Shown one piece after another: positions 1 through 7,527 of a stretch of 64,000 bases of DNA. A model generated the notes under the pieces. It did no database searches, was not told the DNA's origin, and was given only the letters and a program-made list of their open reading frames with translations. How positions within the stretch are numbered: position 1 is the first letter of the stretch; every line of letters starts with the position of its first letter. The translations under genes were made by a program, and so were the position numbers. The stretch is from CAYUHJ01 sp964444365 (GTDB lineage: Bacteria > Planctomycetota > Planctomycetia > Gemmatales > Gemmataceae). The DNA is taken from contig CAYUHJ010000003.1 in NCBI GenBank assembly GCA_964444365.1, forward strand, positions 1-64,000, in the 5' to 3' direction.

Positions 1-1451
1 CTCGGCGGCTGGTCGCGGTGCGGCCGGGCCCCCAGGATCGGCCGGCCCGGGTCGGCGAGGGCGACCACCGCCGGGGGCCGGGCCAGCTGGCCCGCCGGGG
101 ACGGCGCGAACGGCGACCGGAACGACGCCGACTGCATCCCTTTCACGGACAGGATCCGCGACCCGTCCATCGACCCGGCGTTCGGGATCGGGATGTCGGC
201 AATGGCGGTCGCGAGGGCGACGGCGTCCTTCGGCCGCCTCGTCGGGTCGGGCGACAGGCACGCCTGAATCAGATCGATGTACTCCTTCGTCACCCCGGTG
301 CTCGCGATGTCGGCGGTCCAGTCGTCCGTCGGAACCGCGGCCCGGGGTTCCCGGCACAGCAGCTGGTACCAGATCGCGCCGATCGCGTACACGTCGTCGC
401 GCGGGTCGGGCGGCGTGTCGCGGGCGACCTGCGGCGCGGCGTACAGCGGGGTGTAGCTGCCGATGGCGGCGAGCCGGGGCTGCTCGGACCGGGCCTCGCC
501 CCGGCGGGCGAGGTCCGCGGACCTCGCCGCCGAAATCTGGCCCCAGCCGAAGTCCGTCACCCAGAGGGTGAACCGGCCGCCCTCGGTCGGGTGCAGGATC
601 ACGTTCGACGGCTTCAAGTCCCGGTGGACGACCCCCCGCAGGTGGGCGCGGGCCACCACTTCCGCGAGCCGGCGGACCAGCTTCAGCGACGCCTCCGGCT
701 TCGCCCCGTCGTACCGGAACCGCCAGTCGAACATCACCCCGGTCAGGTCGTACCCGGACACGAACGGGGACTCCAGGCACGGCGGGTCGGTGTCGAGGTG
801 GACGGCCCGCAGCGGCACGACGCCGGGCTCGTCGTTCAGGTCGAACACCTTCACGAGCAGGTCTTGGTGCGCGAACAGGTCCTCGGCGGACGGGTGGTCG
901 GTGACGAACTTCATCGCCGCGGGCGAGTGTTCGGGGTCGGCGGGGTCGGCGGCGGACCAGACCTCGGAACACTCGCCGAAGCCGGCGAGTTCGGTCAGCG
1001 TCCAGTTCCCGAGGTGGGCGGGCACGGTGCCGGGGCGGAACTTCGGCAGCCGCGGGGGGAGCACGCCGAGCAGCGCGTCGGGGTCGCCGAACCGCAGCTT
1101 TTCGGGGATCGTCCGGCCGGTCGGGTCGGTCGGCCGGCGGAGGGCGCGGCGGGCGGCGGCGGGCAGGTACGACAGGTACTCGACGAGTTCGTCGCGGGCC
1201 GGCAGCGGGCGGGCCGCCGTCAACTGTTCGAGGGCGCGGGTCCGGGCCTTGGTGAACTCGCGCTCGGACGCCCCGGCGAGTTCGCGGACGGCCATCCGGA
1301 CGCCGTCGGCGGGGATCTCCCGGAGGACGGCGGCGAGGGACTCGCGGGCGACGGCGGCGAAGCGGTCCGCGAACCGGGCGGGGCCGGTCAGGCCCGGCAA
1401 CCCCCGGTCGGACACCGCTTCCGCGACGGCGAACACCAGCTTGTCCATCAT
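1..1451 (-). CDS. Serine/threonine protein kinase (3' part cut by window edge)
   Basis: Reads leftwards and runs off the window with no stop, so only the first ~483 residues are visible. The likely start is the ATG-ATG pair at 1451, preceded by GGAGG 11 nt upstream. Residues 1 to ~150 form an Ala/Arg-rich helical lead-in without a recognisable domain. A Hanks-type kinase domain follows: an AAMKF segment in the position of the ATP-anchoring lysine, the catalytic loop HRDLKPSN near residue 274, and DFG in VTDFGWGQI. After the kinase core there is a low-complexity Ser/Pro/Ala stretch. Such kinases phosphorylate Ser/Thr and are very numerous in Gemmataceae. The substrate cannot be told, and the C-terminal half is not in the window. 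Confidence 0.85.
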   Translation of the reverse strand, partial: MMDKLVFAVAEAVSDRGLPGLTGPARFADRFAAVARESLAAVLREIPADGVRMAVRELAGASEREFTKARTRALEQLTAARPLPARDELVEYLSYLPAAARRALRRPTDPTGRTIPEKLRFGDPDALLGVLPPRLPKFRPGTVPAHLGNWTLTELAGFGECSEVWSAADPADPEHSPAAMKFVTDHPSAEDLFAHQDLLVKVFDLNDEPGVVPLRAVHLDTDPPCLESPFVSGYDLTGVMFDWRFRYDGAKPEASLKLVRRLAEVVARAHLRGVVHRDLKPSNVILHPTEGGRFTLWVTDFGWGQISAARSADLARRGEARSEQPRLAAIGSYTPLYAAPQVARDTPPDPRDDVYAIGAIWYQLLCREPRAAVPTDDWTADIASTGVTKEYIDLIQACLSPDPTRRPKDAVALATAIADIPIPNAGSMDGSRILSVKGMQSASFRSPFAPSPAGQLARPPAVVALADPGRPILGARPHRDQPP

Positions 1452-1925
1452 GGGCCAGAGCACCTCCGACCGGCCCGCCCGTCCCCGCGGGGAGGGCGAC
1501 GGCACAATCCGTACATGATACCGGATTCCGTCCGCGTGACCGGGCCGGGGGGTGAGACTCTGGGCGGCGGTCATTCGACTCATCGTTTGCCCCGGAAGCA
1601 GACGCGGTGGCACGAGACGACCGGGTCGGGCGGGTGCCGGAAGTCCCATCCCCTCGGATCGGCCGGCCGCGGACCCGCCGTTGCGGCCAAGTCCGGAAAG
1701 TCGGCGGGGCGGGTCGGCCGTCCCCGCCCCGACCGGCGGACCCGCTGCCGCCGGTCGAACCGGCCCCCTCCGGCCGACCCGCGGGTCCGGGTCCGGGAAT
1801 TCCTCCGGCCGCATCTTGCCGGTCGATGAGAACGGGACGGCAAGGCGTTGCACTTTCCCCATGGAGCGACTAGACTTCTATCACCCCTTCTTCATACTTT
1901 CCCGACTCGCACCGGGACCTGGGCC
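1452..1925. other. Divergent intergenic region
   Basis: 474 bp between the leftward kinase gene and the rightward zinc-ribbon gene. Short frames here are compositionally random and share no recognisable protein. The only signal I can support is a sigma-70-like promoter at its right end, listed separately. Confidence 0.5.
1848..1876 (+). promoter_or_regulatory. Putative sigma-70-type promoter
   Basis: TTGCAC at 1848-1853, a 17-nt spacer and TAGACT at 1871-1876 match the -35/-10 layout of housekeeping promoters. It lies about 50 nt upstream of the ATG at 1926. This is an eye match only; planctomycete promoters are poorly characterised. Confidence 0.35.
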
Positions 1926-3983
1926 ATGGCCGTCACCCTCACCTGTCCGAACTGCTCTTCGACCCTCCGCGCCCCGGAAAACTCCGCGGGGAAGAAGGTG
2001 CGGTGCAAGAAGTGCGAACACAAGTTCCGTGTCCCCGGCACGGCCGCCGCCGGCGACAGCGTCGCCGAGGACCAGGCGCTCAGCGTGGTGGAGATGCCCA
2101 GCCCGTTCGGGGCGAAGCCCGCGGCGGTCGGGGCGGCCGCCGGGGGCGGCGGGTCGTTCTCGTTCGACGAGGAGGAGGCGGTCGTCAAGCCGCCGGCCTC
2201 CGGCGGCCGGAACAAGCGGTCGTCGATGATGATGAAGAACGGCAAAAAGGGGGGCGACGGCGGCGAGGGGGAGAAGTCGAACAAGGGGCTCATCATCGCC
2301 CTCGTCGCGATGGTGTTCGTCTGCCTCCTCGGGGCCGGGGCGGCCGGGGCGTACTTCCTGCTCAAGAGCGGCAAGGACACCGCCCAGGCGACCGACAAGG
2401 GGAAGGACAAAGACAAGGACAAGAAGACCGGCGACACGCCCGCGGACCCCGGCAAGATCGACGGCAAGAAGTTGCTCGGCCGCTGGGAGATGGTCACGAC
2501 CGACAAGACCGTTCCCCCGTCGTTCACCGAGTACACCGCCAACGGCATGATGACGACGTACACGCTGAGCGGGAACAAGGCGTCGCCGCTGCTGAGCGCC
2601 GCATACAAGCTCGACGGCAACAAGCTGACCGTCAACCTCCTCGGTAAGGACACGACGGGAACCATCTCCAAGCTCGCCGACGACGAAATGATCGCGACCG
2701 ACGCGACCGGGACGGCCCAGACCTGGAAGAAGTTCCGCAAGGCGGTCACGATCGCGAAAGACTCCCCGAGCCCGAAGGACCCGCCCAACCCGAAAGACCC
2801 GCCGCCCAAGGACCCGCCGCCGTTCCCGAAGTCCGGCAACGGGTTCCCGATCCCGGTCGTGTCGGCCACCGCGTCGAAGCCGGTCGCCAAGCCGCAGCTC
2901 GACATCAACCTGGACGCGACCCCCGACAGCGTGCGGGCCGTCATCACCGCGGGCCGGGAGCCGCCCGTCGCGATGGTCATGTGGAACTCGTTCGCCGGGT
3001 TCCAGGGGCAGGGCGGCAAGGACACCGTCACCCGGTACAGCCTGGCCGCGAAGAACGAGGCCGGGAAGTTCGACGTCCCCGCGCTCGACTGGTCGGCCGG
3101 GGCCCGGCCGTTCGCCGCGAGCCCGGACGGCAACCGCGCCGCCGTCGAAGGCCCCGTCGGCAAGCTGACCGTGTACGATTTCGAAGAAAAGGTCGCCCTG
3201 CTGGACAAGGTCGACGCCTTCGAGGCCGGCTCCCCGCAGCAGATCGCCCGCATCGAGTTCGTCGACCCCGGCCACCTCGTCGTGCTCGACAAGGCCGGGG
3301 CGATTTCGGTCTGGGATCTGAAGAGTAAAAAGCGGACCGCCGTCGCCCCCGCCCCGGCCGGGGCCAAGGGTGCCCCCGCGACGTGCGTCTCGGACGGCAC
3401 CCTGTACGTCTTCCACAACGGGTCGCTGACCGCGTACAAGGGGCCGGCCCTGTCCGCCGGGCCGTCCGTCAAGGTCGCGGAAGCGACCGGGGCCGCCGCC
3501 CTCGCCGTGACCGTCAGCCCCAGCGGGCAGAAGGCCGCCGTGGTGTTCAAGGGGGAAACCGACCCCGCCTCCGCGATGGTGATCGTCCCGATCGCCGGCG
3601 GTGGCAAGTCTCAGATGATCGTCCTCCCGGACGCCTTCGGCGACACCGCGTCGATCGACTGGCTCGGCGGCGTGATCGCGCTCACCTCGGCGAAGGAAAA
3701 CCGGGCGGCCTCCGTGCTGTTCGACGAGGAGGCGATGCGGCCCGCGCTGTACCTGAAGTCCGGCGGCGGGGCCGTCGCTCGCCAGTTCCCGTCGGCCTCG
3801 ACCAGCCGGCTGATGTGGGTCGTGACCCCGCCGAACGGCGTGGCCGCCAAGAGCGTCCTCGTCGGTGTCAGCAGCGGATTCGACGACTACCACAAGATCG
3901 CCGGCCCGGCCATCGCCGACCGCACCCCGAACGGCAAGCCCGTCTTCCTCGGCACCGCCGCCGCCGGGCTCGTGTCGGACTGA
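1926..3983 (+). CDS. Zinc-ribbon, single-pass membrane protein with lipocalin-like and propeller-like parts
   Basis: 685 aa from the ATG at 1926; an upstream in-frame start at 1848 would put low-quality sequence before the zinc ribbon and overlap the putative promoter. Residues 1-37 form an MJ0042-type zinc ribbon (CPNC at 7-10, CKKC at 27-30). An acidic/Lys-rich linker follows, then one membrane helix at about 121-147 and a KDKDKDKK low-complexity stretch. Next is a ~90-residue segment with LLGRWEM and alternating strands, like the lipocalin-type TIGR03066/TIGR03067 domains of planctomycetes. A PKDPP-repeat hinge leads to ~330 residues with WD40-like blades (for example AISVWDLKSKK). I infer that the ribbon is cytoplasmic and the propeller is outside. 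Function unknown. Confidence 0.75.
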   Translation: MAVTLTCPNCSSTLRAPENSAGKKVRCKKCEHKFRVPGTAAAGDSVAEDQALSVVEMPSPFGAKPAAVGAAAGGGGSFSFDEEEAVVKPPASGGRNKRSSMMMKNGKKGGDGGEGEKSNKGLIIALVAMVFVCLLGAGAAGAYFLLKSGKDTAQATDKGKDKDKDKKTGDTPADPGKIDGKKLLGRWEMVTTDKTVPPSFTEYTANGMMTTYTLSGNKASPLLSAAYKLDGNKLTVNLLGKDTTGTISKLADDEMIATDATGTAQTWKKFRKAVTIAKDSPSPKDPPNPKDPPPKDPPPFPKSGNGFPIPVVSATASKPVAKPQLDINLDATPDSVRAVITAGREPPVAMVMWNSFAGFQGQGGKDTVTRYSLAAKNEAGKFDVPALDWSAGARPFAASPDGNRAAVEGPVGKLTVYDFEEKVALLDKVDAFEAGSPQQIARIEFVDPGHLVVLDKAGAISVWDLKSKKRTAVAPAPAGAKGAPATCVSDGTLYVFHNGSLTAYKGPALSAGPSVKVAEATGAAALAVTVSPSGQKAAVVFKGETDPASAMVIVPIAGGGKSQMIVLPDAFGDTASIDWLGGVIALTSAKENRAASVLFDEEAMRPALYLKSGGGAVARQFPSASTSRLMWVVTPPNGVAAKSVLVGVSSGFDDYHKIAGPAIADRTPNGKPVFLGTAAAGLVSD

Positions 3984-4007
3984 CCGACCCCCGCCGGGGG
4001 CGGACGG

Positions 4008-5225
4008 TCAGTGCCCCCGGCGGATGTCCGACGGCTGGTACCGGATCTCGATCCGGTACACCCGCTTCATCCGGCAGGTGATCTCCCACGTCTGCGGGTT
4101 GACCCGTTCCGGGATTTCGATGCGGTGCAGGTCCACGGTGCAGTGGAACCCGCGCTCGCTGAACACGTCGATCATCATCGCCAGCGCCCGGTGGTCGTCA
4201 AAGAGCTTCTCCTCCGAGTTGATCCGGGCGTGGCCGGTCGTCGCGTGGGCCTTCACGATCGGGATCATCTTCTGCTCGATGAGCTGGATGACGGCCTTGA
4301 AGATCGGCCGCAGTTCGGGGTCGTCCTCGTAGTTCTCCAGCCGCTCGACGAGCTCCTGGCGGGCGTGGACCGCGAGCGTCGCCGCCTCCGGGATGTTGTG
4401 GATGAGGTCGAACACCTCCGGGCTGAGTTCCAGCGAGCTCTGGTAGCCGAACTCGTGCTCGATGTTCCGCTGGACTTCCGGCAGGTCCCCTTCCGCGTCG
4501 ATGTAGTGGAAGTGGAACAGCCGGCGGAGCGACTGCAGCGCCTCGAAGGTGGTCTCCTTGAAGGTGCGGTACCGCTTCCGGCACAGGTCCGGGTCGAGGT
4601 CGGTGACGCGCTCCTCCTGGAGGGTGCCGACGCCGGACTCGCGGACCTGGCGGTTGTGCTCGACGATCTCCTTGCCCCGCTTCAGCTGCCGCCGGACGCT
4701 GACCTCCTCGGACACGAACAGCAGCGCGATCCGGAACATCGGTTTGCGGAAGAACTTCGCCAGCGGGGTCGGCCGGTGGGCGTTGTGCAGGTCGAGCATC
4801 GCCCGGTAAAAGAGCTTCAGGCACTCGACCTGCACCTTCGTGCGGGGGAACCCGTCGACGATGACGCCGTCGTGGTACTCGGGCTTGAGCAGCTCGTCGA
4901 ACATCAGGCCGATGGCCTCGCGGTCGCCGACCATCTTGCCGGCGTTCTTCAGCGCCACCATCGCCGGGGTCGTGAGCAGCGAACTGATCACGACCGGCGG
5001 CGCGGTGATGTCCCGCGTCTGCGCGATGAACGGCGTGTTCGTCCCCTTCCCGGCCCCCGGTGCCCCGCCGAGCCAGATGAACTCCCGCGGGAACCGCAGG
5101 TTGTCCCGCCCGTGCTTCTCGACGAGGTCCGCCCACACGGCGGAGAAGATCAGGTGCGCGTCCTTGATTTCCAGGTCCGGGTCGGACACCGGGGCGACGG
5201 GCTTCGGCGGCGGGGGCACGTCCAT
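4008..5225 (-). CDS. Adenylate-kinase-like nucleotide kinase, enlarged
   Basis: 405 aa. The NMP-kinase core is clear: P-loop GAPGAGKGT at about 54-62, and DGFPRT at 124-129 as in adenylate kinases, which convert AMP + ATP to two ADP. Typical adenylate kinases have ~190-220 residues; this one carries a ~40-residue Pro-rich and helical lead-in, a charged helical region where the LID would be, and a C-terminal extension of over 100 residues that I do not recognise. It may be a planctomycete adenylate kinase variant or a paralogue with another substrate. It stands alone and is divergent from trpA across a 71-bp gap. Confidence 0.7.
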   Translation of the reverse strand: MDVPPPPKPVAPVSDPDLEIKDAHLIFSAVWADLVEKHGRDNLRFPREFIWLGGAPGAGKGTNTPFIAQTRDITAPPVVISSLLTTPAMVALKNAGKMVGDREAIGLMFDELLKPEYHDGVIVDGFPRTKVQVECLKLFYRAMLDLHNAHRPTPLAKFFRKPMFRIALLFVSEEVSVRRQLKRGKEIVEHNRQVRESGVGTLQEERVTDLDPDLCRKRYRTFKETTFEALQSLRRLFHFHYIDAEGDLPEVQRNIEHEFGYQSSLELSPEVFDLIHNIPEAATLAVHARQELVERLENYEDDPELRPIFKAVIQLIEQKMIPIVKAHATTGHARINSEEKLFDDHRALAMMIDVFSERGFHCTVDLHRIEIPERVNPQTWEITCRMKRVYRIEIRYQPSDIRRGH

Positions 5226-5296
5226 TCGGAACTCCGCGGGAGAGAGAAGAGGTTATCGTACAGACTTCGCCCGGCCCGTCGGATACAACCCTCTGC

Positions 5297-6094
5297 ATGA
5301 ACCCGATCGACTCCCTGTTCCGCCGGCTGCGGTCCGAAAACCGCAAGGCGTTCGTCCCGTTCCTGCCGGCCGGCGACCCCGACGCCGCGTTCACCGCGGA
5401 GGCGCTGCCCGCCGTCGCGGCCGCGGGTGCCTCGCTGATCGAAGTGGGCTTTCCGTTCTCCGACCCGATCGCCGACGGCCCCGTGATCCAGGCGTCCTAC
5501 ACGCGGGCACTCGGCAAGGGGTTGAAGCTCGCGGACATCTTCGCCACGGTGAAGCAGGCCACCACCGCCCCCGGCTGGGCGACCCCGCTGGCGGCGATGG
5601 CGTCGTACTCGCTCGTCTGGCGGAAGGGGCCGGACGCCTTCCTGGACGCCGCGATCGCGGCCGGGCTCAGCGGCGCGGTCGTGCCCGATTTGCCCGTCGA
5701 GGAAGCCGAAGAGTTCGCGAAGCGGTGCCGGGACCGCGACTTCAAGCTGATCCTGCTGGTCACGCCGACCACGTCACCGGAGCGGGCCGAGCGCGTGGTG
5801 AAGGCGTGCGGCGGGTTCGTGTACGTCGTCAGCGTCGTGGGGATCACCGGGGAACGGTCGACGATCTCCGAGGTGTTGCCGTCCCTGATCGGCCGGCTCC
5901 GCGGGCTGACGGACCTGCCGCTGTGCGTGGGCTTCGGCGTCAGCCGCCCGGAGCAGGTCCGGGAACTCGGGGCCCTCGCGGACGGGGTGATCGTCGGCAG
6001 TGCGCTCGTGAAGAAGCTGGAAACCGCGGACCGGGCGAAGGCGATGGCGGGTGTCGTCACAGCGGTGCGGGAACTGAGCGGGGCGCTGGCGTAG
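5297..6094 (+). CDS. trpA: Tryptophan synthase alpha chain
   Basis: 265 aa, the normal family length. It cleaves indole-3-glycerol phosphate to indole and glyceraldehyde 3-phosphate and passes indole to TrpB. The catalytic acids fall at the textbook positions Glu49 and Asp60 within LIEVGFPFSDPIADGP, which fixes the start. The phosphate-binding end GVSRPEQV...GVIVGSALV is intact. No other trp gene is adjacent, so it seems to be separated from trpB, at least within this window. Confidence 0.97.
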   Translation: MNPIDSLFRRLRSENRKAFVPFLPAGDPDAAFTAEALPAVAAAGASLIEVGFPFSDPIADGPVIQASYTRALGKGLKLADIFATVKQATTAPGWATPLAAMASYSLVWRKGPDAFLDAAIAAGLSGAVVPDLPVEEAEEFAKRCRDRDFKLILLVTPTTSPERAERVVKACGGFVYVVSVVGITGERSTISEVLPSLIGRLRGLTDLPLCVGFGVSRPEQVRELGALADGVIVGSALVKKLETADRAKAMAGVVTAVRELSGALA

Positions 6095-6100
6095 GGTCGG

Positions 6101-6117
6101 TTGGCACACCCCTTGCG
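6101..6117 (+). promoter_or_regulatory. Putative sigma-54 promoter
   Basis: TTGGCACACCCCTTGCG has GG at 6103-6104 and GC at 6115-6116, exactly ten bases apart, and matches the sigma-54 consensus TGGCAC-N5-TTGC. It lies in the gap after trpA, about 64 nt before the start of the Tyr-rich secreted protein. The sigma-54 gene rpoN is also in this window. The spacing and both boxes are seen; activity is inferred. I saw no activator-binding site. Confidence 0.6.
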
Positions 6118-6180
6118 GGCAGAACGGGCACCGGCGGACGCCTCCGCCGGCAACACTCGACCCCCCCAGGAGGAACCGAC

Positions 6181-6555
6181 ATGACGACGACCCGAACCGC
6201 GGTCGCGGTGCTGACGCTGGCCGCGCTGCTGACCGCTTCGCAATCCGCCTCGGCCCAGACGATCATCACCCCGGGCGTGACGACTGGCGGGTACTACACG
6301 ACCCCCGGCACCTACTACTACAGCACGCCCCAGTACACGTACCCGAGCACCAGCTACTACTACACGCCGGGCGTCACCACCTCGAGCTACTACTACACGC
6401 CGTCCACGAGCTACTATTACCCCTCGACGGGATATTCGACGGGATACTACCCGTACTCGTCGTCCTACTACTCGCCGTACTCGGGGTACAACTCGCTGTA
6501 CAACGGCATCTACAACTACGCCACCGGCTGGGGCCGCGGCGGCCGCCGGCGGTAA
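6181..6555 (+). CDS. Small Tyr-rich secreted protein
   Basis: 124 aa from the ATG at 6181, with GGAGG 7 nt upstream. Residues 1-25 are a clear signal peptide ending at ASAQ. The mature part consists almost only of Tyr, Thr, Ser, Pro and Gly in SYYYTP-type repeats; I count 27 tyrosines. It ends in a basic GRGGRRR tail. There are no cysteines. No known enzyme domain is visible. Such a composition suits an extracellular or cell-envelope structural or adhesive protein, possibly cross-linked through tyrosines, but that is a guess. A sigma-54-type promoter lies directly upstream. Confidence 0.8.
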   Translation: MTTTRTAVAVLTLAALLTASQSASAQTIITPGVTTGGYYTTPGTYYYSTPQYTYPSTSYYYTPGVTTSSYYYTPSTSYYYPSTGYSTGYYPYSSSYYSPYSGYNSLYNGIYNYATGWGRGGRRR

Positions 6556-6571
6556 GCCGGCCGGGCCGATG

Positions 6572-7477
6572 TCACTTTCCCAGTGTGTGCAGGCCCGCGA
6601 CGACCACTTCCAGGAACTCGCGGGCACGCTTCGCCAGCGCGTCGACCGCCTCGGGCTTCTCGGGGCGGGCGACGAGCGGGGCCGAGACGGTCTCGCACGC
6701 CAGGGGGATCGTCAGCCCGGTCAACCCGACCGGGTGCAGCAACTTGTAATGGTCGATCTCGCCGAAGCCGGGGCCGCAGTCCTCGTCCTTCGGCCAGTTG
6801 CGGTGGTCCTTGATGCAGAAGCTCCGCACCTCGCCGGCGCACGTCTTGATGTCCGGGATGGGGTCCTTGTCCAGGTAGTCCAGCACGTTCCCGGCGTCGT
6901 AGTTGACCTTCACGTTCGGGTGGTCGACCTCCCGCGTGATTTCCGCGCAGGCCTCGCCGGTGCCGGTCTCGCCGCCGTGCTGCTTGACCACCAGTGTCAC
7001 CCCGCTGTCACCGGCGACCGGGCCGAGGGCCTTGAACCGGTCGACCCACAGCTTGCGGTTGCCCCCCTTGGTGTGGCCGAACGTGAGCACCTGCGGCACC
7101 CCGGCGGCGGCGGCCTGCGCGACCCGGTGCCTCAACACCTGCGGGGCGTCCTTGTGTTCCGGGTAGACCGTGCTGAACAGCATCACCGGTTCCAGGCCCA
7201 GGTCCCGGCACCGCTTCGCGAGGTCTTTGGCCGCCGCGGGGGGGGCGTCCGGCGCGAGGACCGGCACGTCCTTGCCCTCTTCCTTGTGCGTCGTCCCCCA
7301 CGCGACGTACCGGAACCCGGCCGCCTTGATCCCTTCCAGGGCACGGGCCAGCGGGAACCGCGAGTACGGCAGGGTCATGCACGCGATCTGAAAGTGCGTC
7401 TGCTTCTTGGGCTCGGCGGAGACGGCGGGGGCGGCGGCCAGGGCGGCGGTAGCGGCGGCGAATTCGCGACGGGTCAT
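6572..7477 (-). CDS. Exported sugar phosphate isomerase/epimerase-like TIM barrel
   Basis: About 301 aa. The N-terminus has a twin-arginine-type leader (MTRREFAAATAALAAAPAVSA), so the protein is probably exported folded. The rest is an AP-endonuclease-2/xylose-isomerase-like barrel: IACMTLPYSRFPLARALEGIKAAGF at the start, VKQHGGE and NYDAGN metal-site-like motifs in the middle, and IKDHRN later. These proteins usually act on sugars or inositols; the substrate is unknown. The reading frame extends upstream, but only the Tat leader start makes sense. The gene is convergent with the Tyr-rich gene across 16 bp. Confidence 0.8.
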   Translation of the reverse strand: MTRREFAAATAALAAAPAVSAEPKKQTHFQIACMTLPYSRFPLARALEGIKAAGFRYVAWGTTHKEEGKDVPVLAPDAPPAAAKDLAKRCRDLGLEPVMLFSTVYPEHKDAPQVLRHRVAQAAAAGVPQVLTFGHTKGGNRKLWVDRFKALGPVAGDSGVTLVVKQHGGETGTGEACAEITREVDHPNVKVNYDAGNVLDYLDKDPIPDIKTCAGEVRSFCIKDHRNWPKDEDCGPGFGEIDHYKLLHPVGLTGLTIPLACETVSAPLVARPEKPEAVDALAKRAREFLEVVVAGLHTLGK

Positions 7478-7527
7478 CGGCGACCTCCGAACGGGGGGTG
7501 CGAACACCCCCATTATGCGACACGGCG

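Noticed and set aside
18..1829. 603-residue plus-strand frame at the left edge
   Set aside because: The minus strand holds an intact kinase domain; the plus frame is its shadow.
1607..1873. 88-residue ORF in the first intergenic region
   Set aside because: Arg/Pro/Ser-rich with no ribosome site; overlaps other equally random frames and the putative promoter.
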